A stretch of 60,000 bases of DNA from Nymphaea colorata (taxonomy: Eukaryota > Streptophyta > Magnoliopsida > Nymphaeales > Nymphaeaceae), in the NCBI RefSeq assembly GCF_008831285.2, contig NC_045145.1, positions 22,630,802-22,690,801 on the forward strand, written 5' to 3'. The translations under genes were made by a program, and so were the position numbers. This document shows positions 50,363-60,000 of this stretch, piece by piece. How positions within the stretch are numbered: the stretch's first letter is position 1; each line of letters opens with the position of its first letter. Under the pieces are notes generated by a model that had not been told where the DNA came from, ran no database searches, and worked only from the letters and a program-made list of their open reading frames with translations.

Positions 50363-52126
50363 CAAGCCCTAAATGTTTCTTTATTTTCACATTAACATCT
50401 CCAAGTATATGCTATGTTTTATATATGAATGCCCCCTCGGATACGAAAGCCTGTGAATGAGTCTGGCTCCCCACTTCTTCTCAAACATGGTGTTTACAAA
50501 CAAATAATAATACGATAGAGGCAAGATTTGATTCAGAGTTGTCAACTGGATACCTTTCACATTTCTCTTTTGCCGTCTACTCATGCTTAGAGTGCCAAAA
50601 CAAACAACTCTTTTAAACATTTTTATTAAAATTTTCAGGAGAGATTTTCATGATCTTCAGATTTACGCTATCAAATGCCTTGTAGGAAATCGATTGTTTC
50701 CAGTAAAAATGCATGCTGGGGGTAGAACCTCGACCTTTATTATAAAAAAAAATAGTATATACAATACGAAATGGATTGTATACTTATTGTTCTTTGAATC
50801 TGCCTTTGTTTTATGAATTTGCCCTAAAGACCGAGGTAGGTCTGCCTTTGGCGCAGATTCATGGTTTGTTATTGTTCCGTTCTTCGAGTCGAGATTTTCC
50901 GTTTTGTTTCCGAGCAAAGGGAATGACTTTTGGCAGCGATATAACATTGAGATCATCCCTTTCAGATGCCTACTTGAACTTCTTTCTGAAGCAACTGTCC
51001 CCTTTTACGTCTTGTTAACTCCTTAAGCACCATAAAGGTGGACTTCTGCTGCAGGCAAAGTCCAAGAGTCCAAGGTGACTTCCATGGATGTTGAGGGTCA
51101 TTGCTTCATCTTCCTTCTCATTAATGAGACCAACCTCCCTAAGAAATAGAGTTGAGGGTCATTTTCTCATAGTAAATGAAACAAACATGTGCCAAAAAGT
51201 ATGGGGAACCCATTCATTCAATGCTACATTTTTCTTAAGAAAACCAAGTCCTACCCACCAAGCTTAGCGTGTGGAAACATTTTCCAACATGGCCATTTTC
51301 GTGGGAAATAGTCTTCATTCCGGTTTGGCTGAGTACTGAAAATCTGGAAAATAACTTTTAAAATGCCCGAAGGTCCCCTCATTCCTCTTGCCTTGGGATC
51401 TCCGTTACATCCATCAGAGTGTGGTAATCCCACTGTTTATGTCAGTGTAGAAACTTTGTATATATATATATATATTAATTCAATTCTATCCAAATTTTGG
51501 TTCTTTCTATGGTTGGGCTGGGACCATGTCTTGTCTTATTTTCTCACATGGATCTGGATATGGACCTTATTTGGATGTCTAAATCACATTGGATCCACGT
51601 TTTGCAAATGGCAAGTGATATTGGATCTGAATATGGATGTGATGGAGGAGACATGTGGGTTAAGGTGGCAGTATTGAAGTTTTAAATGCGGTAGGGTTCA
51701 GATAATGCTTGATTTTTTCCTTTCATGTATTTATAGATACAAGATAATCTAGAGGTCAATTCAATCTTCCAATTGCTGCATATGTGAGTGTTGGGGAACA
51801 ATTTATAACTTTTGCATTGATTTCTCCTCTCATTTATCTTTATTAAGTGTGATTTAATAAGAAAAGAGAGGGAAGGTAAGAGAGATAAAAAGTTGTAGTT
51901 CCAACTGGAGGAGATAGAGATAGTGATTGATAGGGACAAGTAAGGACCAGAAAGTTATGAACATGAAGATCTCATAAAGGGGGTTAACAAGACAAGGGTG
52001 CCTTAATTTATGGGTTCCCACCCTCCACATGGTGGGCCACCCTCCCATCCTTGGCTGCACCCTAAACCCAAAGACCACACAGTATGGGGCTGTTCATTCC
52101 ATGTCCACTCTTCCTTTACCAAACAC

Positions 52127-52293
<167 letters not shown>

Positions 52294-52312
52294 CATTGTC
52301 ATGACTCAAGAA

Positions 52313-52392
52313 TTACATGATATGCCCACACCAAACTTATGTCGCCAACTCAAGTGCCCCTTAGCGAAAAATTTTGGCTCCACCACTAAATT
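52313..52392. mobile_element. GGCGGAGCCA-type repeat fragment, minus orientation
   Basis: It reads TATGCCCACACC, then CAAGTGCCCCTTAGCGAAAA, then TTTTGGCTCCACCAC. The complement gives GTGGTGGAGCCAAAATTTTT and AAGGGGCACTTG, matching the fragment at 49768. Confidence 0.5.
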
Positions 52393-53350
52393 ATGTAAAG
52401 ACTTTTGGAAAAGAGCTCGAGTCTTTTATGAGCTCAAATGTCTTTTTCCAAATTGCTAGAAAATTTGTCCACAAGCGATGAGCTACCCTTTATGCAGGCG
52501 TATGCTTGAAATGGCCTCCCGATCGGTCCAAAGCTGTTGCAACGATTTCTCAGTTAAAAATTTCTAGCTCTAAATTTCTAGCTCTGCCGCTGGATGATAG
52601 TGCCAAATATCGATTTCTGCAGCCACGAGAAGATCTATATGTGGTCTAATGTTTGAACACTGAGAAGAAACAATGGCTTGTGCCGAAGCTCCAATCTGAT
52701 CTTCTTGATGAAAACAAACTTTTCCTCTAAAAAAGGTGTACCTTATTCGAGCAAGAGTCAAGTTTTTAAAAGTATTAAATTTTTGCCCTTTCAGTGGAAG
52801 ATTACCTTTGTCACAATAATGTCATTCTCCTATAGATGATAAAATGAGGACAAAACAAATTTTCAGAATTTTTAAATCGTTATTTATTTCATCTTTTTTT
52901 TTGTCAAGGATGTACTCTTATGCTCTAAAAAAAATTATCGATTAAATATAGTTTAATAGTTAAAATGTTGGAGTAATGAACTTTTTAGCCACATGAAACA
53001 TGCACTTTCAATAAAAGTCTGCCATTAATGCCCATGAGTGAAAAAAATAAAAATTAGTTCTCTTGTCCTCATTAGTGATCGAATAGTACTCTGTAACTTC
53101 AATAATTATTTATGAACTTTTTTAAAAGGTATGTTTAAGTGTTCAGGATACAAAAAAAAAAACAAACGCTAAAGCTTAGAATTTTCTTTTATTTAACAGC
53201 CATGTAATCAAAGTGGACAAATGAAATAAATCAAAATTAAAAAATGTTTTATTCAATAAAAAAAATTGAGTGTACTTCTATAGATTTTTCAATGAGCTTC
53301 CCTTCCACTGGTTTACTTGTTCATGTTTTAGAAGAAAGATCATTATAGGA

Positions 53351-53432
53351 AACTTGCATTGTTAGAAAAAGACAAGGCAACTTGCATTGTTAGAAAAAAA
53401 CAAGGCAACCTGCATTGTTAGGAAAACAAGTA
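53351..53432. repeat. 28-bp tandem repeat, three copies
   Basis: AACTTGCATTGTTAGAAAAA starts at 53351 and 53379; a variant AACCTGCATTGTTAGGAAAA starts at 53407. The period is 28 bp. Confidence 0.92.
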
Positions 53433-55391
53433 GATGTTCTTGTTCTCTTGAACATCCCATGATTGAATTTATTCAGTTTGCCTCATGCATAATTCTATAA
53501 GAAAGTTCCTTTTCAGTTCCAAAAAATGCATGGACTTTTGTTGCGGAATAAGAGCCCAGTTCACACTTCGCAGTGGGTTCAGACCCACCTGGGCGGACGA
53601 GCTCACTAGCAAGCTTGCCCGTCATCATACCCCATACTGATATCTGTAGAAATGGATAATGGTTTATTTATGTTGCACTTTCATGGGCATGGTTTCAGGT
53701 GCTCTTCGATTGATCTAATCTGACATGGTTTCTAGGACAAGATCATCTGACATTACCAAGAAGGTAGAACCACAGCAGCAGCTCTCTCACGATAAATAAT
53801 AATTCAGTTTCTTCACTCGTTTAAACATCAAGCAATAGGAGGAGGAAGTCCCCAGTTTGTAAAATAGAACAGAGAGCAAGCAATCCTCCACAAGTTGAAA
53901 ATTAAACCACACCATTTTTGGAACAAACAGCACTGTGAACACGCCAAATTTCTTGTACTCAACATGCAACACCATGACACCTCAAGAATCTGCTAACATC
54001 AATGAAACGGATGAAGTGGTAACGATGATAACAGTAAGTACAGTCCGTGCAGAGAGCCTGTGGACCAAACTTCTATAAGCAACATCTGGTTTGGATACTT
54101 TTCTGTCAAGATTATACTTATGTCCTAGAATTTCATTTTCTGTTTCAAGTCAATATATGCGCATCACATGCAGTCCATGTCCGACTTACTATCGCAGTTA
54201 AAAGACATACAAAAGAATGCCAACCCTTTGAACTTATCTCCAACAAGCAGGATCCACACAAAAGCAGAATTACCTGATGCTATGCACCAAATAGAGTGTG
54301 AAATGCCTGACAGCATCTTCCAACCTGAATGACCAGAGCACTTCTGAGAATTTATTACTTCTGACATTTGTGACTGAAAGCAAATCGATCCCTTCAAAGG
54401 AAACTATGAGTAGCCCGATGATCAACCAGACGATACTGAAAAAGTACTGAAAGCTCTAATCTCACATGAAATGTAATAATATGTTACAAAGAGCCACAGT
54501 GTTCACAGGTTATCAACACTAGTACCACGGAATTACTTTTTGCAATGGAAGAACGGATTTGAAACCTTGAGATGGTAAATATACTTTTAGGAACAAAATA
54601 CAATGACAAACATTACTTTATGAATGGGTGTCCAACAAACGCCTCCAACTGGTTTGACTAAAAATCTTTTTCCGTCATGAAGATAACTGGTCAAGCAGTT
54701 CATGGCATGAGCGGTCACATCTTTTCTTCTTTTGTAACACATGCAATTGTGTACGGATAGATAACAAGTGGAACCTTATACATTCAGCCTTTAATATACC
54801 CAATGCAAGGGAGCACCTGAAAATTGAGGAGTCTTCAGATTTTTATTCAGTTTTCCACTTTGCATAATCAGTTTATGCCCAATAATGTTGACAGAACTGG
54901 ACAAAGACAGATTTCGTTAGCAGTAAACTTTTAGTTCAAAGTAGACCAAGCAATGTACAAGTGAACATTTCAGTTAGAATCACATATATGACTTAAGAAG
55001 TTAGAACCTAGCTGCCAAAAATGTCTGCTTCTATACTTCAACCTTTTATCCACATTCCAAGTCACCAGCTGTAATTTTTTTTACCAAGACTTATTTCCAA
55101 CAACCTGTGATTGAAAACAGGTAGCTGGGGAAAAAAGATACAAGTAAAGAAAATTTGTGTGTCTACAATCTTCACAAATCATGAGAGTATATTTTCTCCT
55201 CATAGAAGGCATCACCGCTAGATGGAGTTTCGTCCGCTTAAACTGCCACATGAACATAACTCTTTAAAGAGAGAGATACATGAGAAAACAGGAGTAAGCC
55301 TTGACAAAATTAACAATTATTGTACGAAAGTGACTTACTTACTGTTATGAAGTGATGAGAAAATAGGGCACTATAGAAGCTTGTGGATGAT

Positions 55392-55616
55392 ATGGAATTC
55401 TTGATTGAACAACAAGAATCAATAGAAAGGATCAAAATAATTACCAGAATTCTTCATCAAGTTGTTGAAAGGATCAAAATAATTACCAGAATTCTTCATC
55501 AAGTTGTGGACAACTTCAATGAAGATGATTTGAAGAAGTATCACCGAGATGATTTCAAGAAGTATCAGCTCGGCCATGAGGTTGAGGGTACTAGACTCGG
55601 AGTTTTACACTGCTAG
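55392..55616 (+). pseudogene. Possible coding fragment with an in-frame 42-bp tandem duplication
   Basis: An open frame (MEFLIEQQESIERIK...) contains two identical 14-residue units (ERIKIITRILHQVV) encoded at 55425-55466 and 55467-55508, then a shorter DDLKKYHR/DDFKKYQ repeat. Both repeats keep the frame, as in coding DNA, but I recognise no family, and no splice partners are evident. It may be a fragment of a mobile-element protein or chance. Confidence 0.2.
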
Positions 55617-57226
55617 GATGTGACTAGGTCACACTGCTCGTGTGCAGTTTCCTTATGTGAGGAAAGTAAAAGGAAGCACTACTTATGATCTTCACACAGT
55701 GGTGGTAGATCTATTCTCCTGCAGAGTTAGACCAAAGGGTGCACAACTAGAGAAACCTGACTGTTCCACTTAAGAATGACGATGCACCAGACAAAGAAAC
55801 AAGGGAGATCAGAAGCAGGTTCAGCCTTTCTCCCCTTAGATTGATAGACGATTAGACTGATAGATGACACATGATACCACCTCATGGAACGGCAAAATGG
55901 GTATGACCTGCATTCCCCTGTGACTTCAACTAAAGTAGCCCAGGCAGTGGGATGAAATAGAATTACATTGATTAATCATAACAAAAGTTGCAAACTGCAA
56001 GTATCCAACAAAACAAGACCAGAAATCTTCTTTTCAAACTTACATAAAGCATGCTAAGTTGCAGCAAAAAGGATCCTTCAAAAAAGTTGATCCAATCGAC
56101 AAAAGTATTGTTACTACTGACACAGCAAGCAGCACATTACGTACAATTGGACCTATTGATGGTGAACATCCATCAGGATCCACGTCTTTACACAATCACG
56201 AAATTATTCCAAACAACATACTTCAATGAGATGCTTTATGCGATCCAATATGGGAGACAGCCATATCAATTTTACAGTAGTTTCACTCTAAATTGGAGAC
56301 AACGTTCTCTAAAGAGTTTAAGCAGGCATTCAATTCGTTCACTCTCCAGAAATTTAAAAATAAATCATCTAATAAACTACCTGAACCACATACAGATATC
56401 CTTTTCTCAATCACGCCATGAGTATCATCTACCGAACCAACCTCAAGCTCACCACCATAAAAGATACACAAGTGCACAAATGCACGAGAAGAACACCACC
56501 AACAGGTTAGAAGGTGCAAATCACAAATAACGTAGAAGATTGACAACAAACATGGAAATCTGGACATTGGAACTCAACAGATTAGCACAGTCAGCACATT
56601 TAAACTGAATAATCTGAAACACGTTCATCATTTCCAAATCCATAATTGCAGTTGGAGAGGTCGTTTCTCTTCAAGGCTCTTCACATAAATCGTCAAGATA
56701 CACCTCAGTCGGAAGGTGCACATCCTCCTGTTTATGCCAAAACCTTTGATTTGAACACATTCGACAACATTTTGAAGCTCAGCTGACATGTAACCACAAA
56801 TGTAACGCGACGATATTCCCAACAATTCACCTACATTCTTCATGTCGTTTGCAGCATATGCATAAAATACATTCCAGAATAATAATTCTATGGTCATTGT
56901 TTACTCTCGACCTAGAATACAAAGTGCATTGCTTCACAGAACACACGAATGATCCATCTCGAAGATCGACAACTCAAAAAATGATGGGTTATGAATCTTA
57001 GTCATGAATGAAAAACATTCTGGTTGATGCACAACCATTAAAATAAAGAACTAAATTAAGATCAAAAGTAACCAATAATGTGCTATACGAACTGAGCTCT
57101 AACATCTCGATGAGAAAGAAAGTAAAAGACCTACATAACTGAGCAATGTACAATTCATCTCCACGAATCCTTCAGCATCGATCAGGTACAACTGATGAAC
57201 AAAAGAAGAGGCGAAGAACTCATAAT

Positions 57227-57793
57227 TCACGGGTCAGACGCGCAGCCCAATGGAAAGGAGAACAGTTCGCGCACTGGAGAGAATTCCACCATGCCGATAT
57301 CCAGGGCGTACCCGCTAACCGGCAGCTTGAGGTCCCGGAGAATGCAGAAGGCCTCCGCGATCCGACTTCTGGGCACGTCCTGCGCCACCGCGCAGGAGGG
57401 GATCCATGAGTCGGGAAGGTAGGGCTCGCTGATCTCAATCCCCTCCTTCCTCAGCGAGTCGCAGAGCTGACGGTGGAGGTCGAGGAGGGAGGAGGTGGGC
57501 GTCGGAGAGAGGAAGAGGAGGCCATTGCCGGACGACGGGGATGCTGAGGAGAATGAGCCGACGGAGGAGAATGTGAGCGGCACGGGCTCGTGCTTGGCCG
57601 CGAAAGTGCGGACCACGGATTGTATCTTCTGAGGATCGAGAAGGGGACTCGAGAGGAGGGTGAGGTGGGGTCGCGACTCCATTTCGATGAGTTGGGTGCT
57701 GATCTGCCGCCTCGCCAGGACGTTCCACGCCTTCAAAACCTGGTTCTCGAGGGCGGGATCGAAGTAGAGCTCGACTGCATACCCTTGAGACAT
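57227..57793 (-). CDS. 2H-phosphoesterase-like (RNA ligase/cyclic phosphodiesterase family) protein
   Basis: A single-exon 188-aa protein. It starts MSQGYAVELYFDPALENQVL and ends FSFPLG plus a short tail. It resembles the plant family annotated as RNA ligase/cyclic nucleotide phosphodiesterase (2'-5' RNA ligase superfamily). These 2H enzymes use two HxT/S motifs to act on 2',3'-cyclic phosphate or 2'-5' linkages. Here the first is present (PHLTL, His43, Thr45), but at the second position the sequence is IPSCAVAQDVP (residues 131-141), with Ser133 and Ala135 where His and Thr/Ser would be expected. Catalysis is therefore doubtful, or the family has diverged. GNGLLFLSPTP and LPVSGYALDIGMVEFSPVRE are well formed. 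The coding region is GC-richer than its surroundings. Confidence 0.88.
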   Translation of the reverse strand: MSQGYAVELYFDPALENQVLKAWNVLARRQISTQLIEMESRPHLTLLSSPLLDPQKIQSVVRTFAAKHEPVPLTFSSVGSFSSASPSSGNGLLFLSPTPTSSLLDLHRQLCDSLRKEGIEISEPYLPDSWIPSCAVAQDVPRSRIAEAFCILRDLKLPVSGYALDIGMVEFSPVRELFSFPLGCASDP

Positions 57794-58960
57794 TTCTTTC
57801 TTGCTGATTGTGAAATTTCTGGAAGGACCCTAAGATCTGTTGGGATCAGAAAGCCTTGAGCTCAGCCAGTTTGGAGGAGAAACAGGACCGCTGTGTGCTT
57901 ACAGAGACCAAGAATCCGGTAGAATTTGAAGCTCAGTGTGCCCAAACTTCTTCTTCAAATAGTACAATGGAGGGTTTCCGGAAGACCCAAGAGGGTTTCA
58001 GGATGGCCAGTGAGATTGGCGATGGTCGCGGTGCTTCAGGATGAATTAGCACAAAAAACAAAATCAGAAAAAAACCCAGAACTTTGGGGACTTGCAGAAG
58101 AGCCTGTTCAGGAAGATCGCAGGTCTTGCTCCTTCCAGAGGACCCCCAGAATCCAGGATGTCCACTAAACCCTAGACTTCAGGGGTTCCCACAACCCAAA
58201 TTTTCAAGCTGCCAACAATCCAGGAATCTGGAAAATCCCCAGAAAAGAGAAACAGGCTTCTGAGATTCAAGGGAAACACCAAGATGTGGTTGGATAATGC
58301 TTGTAGGATGTTACCGAAGTCACTGAGCTCCACTCCTTCAGAGAGAAGACGAAGCAGACAAAGAAGAAGAAAGGAGATGCCTGTGATCCACAACCACACG
58401 CTGCAAGGCATAAGGGGGTAGTTTTGTCATCTTAGGTTTCGATTAATAATTTTTTTCCTGTTTTTGTGTGGATCATCTGGGATTTGCAGCCATTTGCATG
58501 CATCGGATGGACAACACGAAGATCAACTGGTTGAGACTTAATATGAATATAGTTTGATATTTGAACTTGATCTCATTAACACTTAGATGCGAATTTGAAT
58601 GCAGATTTGCATCTAAAATAGAGTTTGAAATAAACTTCAAGCGAGCTTCGCTTGTTCGTGTTTGATCCAATTTCAATCTCGTAATCAATCACTCTCATAA
58701 TGAACAACTGACCAGCTACTTAGGGCCAAACAAATGATTGGAGCAATCCAATTTTATTTGGTAACCAAATTAAGATTGAGAACAAGACAAAGAACATGTT
58801 TGTTAGGCCATCGACCAGCATAGGGTCCTACGTTTACATGCAAAAGTCGGATTATTATCCCATCTCAACCTGATGTCCACTTGGATCCAAATTCAGCTAT
58901 TAAAATGCATCTCAAATTCGAATCCAAGTTATAATTGCATTTGAATTTTTATAACTTGCT

Positions 58961-59000
<40 letters not shown>

Positions 59001-60000
59001 TAAAGATATTAAAGTAGTTCAGTTGACTCTCACTAACTTTTTTTCTTTTTTTTTTGCAGCATTATAATGGATGGATGATACTCAATCTTCAATTGGCATA
59101 ACATAATTGGTGGGGCTCGTAGCGTCATTTGTTCGATTCTTGTGGACTCTTATAAAATTGATTTGTAACACTTTCGACTACACCTTTTGCTTATAATTTA
59201 AAAAAGAGATCGCTTCTGTGACATTCTCATAAAAGAGAAACCCTTTTACCTCTCTTACAATCTGTAGAATATGTAACTTGTGATTTGGCCATTTCGGGAA
59301 TTTGTAAAAAGACAGTGTGCCCTTCCTGAAACCCCTTTCTTGCTCTGCCGCTGCACTAGCTTTGCTCATAACGACATAAATATACATTTTATTGCATTAT
59401 ACTGCAAAACATATTTTATTAAAGATATTTTGTCTCAAAAAATGATTATTTAGAAAGTTGCAAGTGGGTATTTATTTTCCCCACAATATCTATTCGACTG
59501 AAGAGAATTCTTCTATTTTACTATGTACTGGCGCTCTTTATCTTAGTTTTTTTGACTTTGCAACTTTTATATATATATATATGTATATATTTCATCTACC
59601 CTTGTATGACTTAGCTATGCAACTTAACAAGGGCTCTACTGCTTGCAATATTAGGTTGCAAGGAGTACATAAGCCTCTTAAACTTTCATTAAATCTTTAA
59701 TACAAAAATAGTTTTTTAAAATTTTTTCATGGATGAAATTGTCATAATCGTTTGGTAGCATAGATATTACGTGAGTGTCTCATTAATCATCTCAAATACT
59801 AGGCTATATTCCTTATTAATAATAGTGTTTCAAGAATCTACACTAATTTTTAAGCAGATTCATGAAACACTCACAATATCTTTGTTACCAATTTTTAAGC
59901 AGATTTATGAAACACTCACAATATTTTTGTTACCAAACGACTACTATGAACCTGTTTACAAAGTAAACAATCGGTAACTATTTTATGAGTCTATCCTAAA
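57794..60000. other. Upstream region of the 2H-phosphoesterase gene and intergenic DNA
   Basis: It contains the probable leader and promoter of the minus-strand gene, with an AAACCCTA telo-box at 58167-58174, a (TA)n run at about 58966-58998, a GGCGGAGCCA-type fragment at about 59318-59360 (minus), and a 45-bp tandem duplication at 59845-59934. No gene is recognised. Confidence 0.55.
59845..59934. repeat. 45-bp tandem duplication
   Basis: AATTTTTAAGCAGATT starts at 59845 and 59890. The two copies differ at two or so positions and both end in TTTGTTACC. Confidence 0.92.

Noticed and set aside
56051-56530. 159-aa open frame on the plus strand
   Set aside because: Composition looks like translated noncoding DNA, no recognised motif, no supporting exons.
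56628-56897. 89-aa minus-strand frame
   Set aside because: No recognised family; may be UTR or noncoding transcript of the 2H-phosphoesterase gene but unsupported.

Overview
The window is plant nuclear DNA, almost certainly from a flowering plant. It has AT-rich intergenic DNA, very many TA, CT/GA and GT dinucleotide runs, spliced protein genes with GT-AG introns (plus one AT-AC intron), and protein families specific to land plants. I cannot name the species. The coding exons lack the strong GC gradient of grasses.

Six protein genes can be supported. (1) 1-2849 (+), 5' end cut by the window edge: an AXY4/TBL22/TBL27-like xyloglucan O-acetyltransferase. (2) 6589-8980 (+): a second TRICHOME BIREFRINGENCE-LIKE protein, closer to the TBL19/20/21 (xyloglucan backbone acetyltransferase) group. 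(3) 15285-22903 (-): a SUO-type BAH + TFIIS-N (LW) domain nuclear protein of 1688 aa in three exons, including a 39-codon first exon reconstructed here. (4) 31456-37176 (+): an LSM12-type protein of 179 aa in five exons, whose first intron has all the marks of a U12-type AT-AC intron. (5) 40749-43645 (-): a CSLC xyloglucan glucan synthase, 689 aa in five exons. (6) 57227-57793 (-): a single-exon 2H-phosphoesterase-like protein.

Between the genes lie mainly microsatellites, small local tandem duplications and decayed mobile elements. Two elements rich in GAGCTCGAG have hAT-like ends (26113-26831 and 47862-48387). One has a near-perfect 8-bp target duplication, and both carry internal minisatellites. 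The interval 43646-57226 holds no gene I can support.

The most interesting points are two. First, the textbook U12 AT-AC intron in LSM12. Second, the gene neighbourhood: two different xyloglucan acetyltransferase types and a xyloglucan backbone synthase lie within about 44 kb, with LSM12 and the 2H-phosphoesterase interspersed. From memory, the same families neighbour each other in two separate Arabidopsis blocks (TBL27 next to an LSM12 gene; a 2H-phosphoesterase, TBL22 and CSLC4 close together). The window may therefore preserve an ancestral arrangement.
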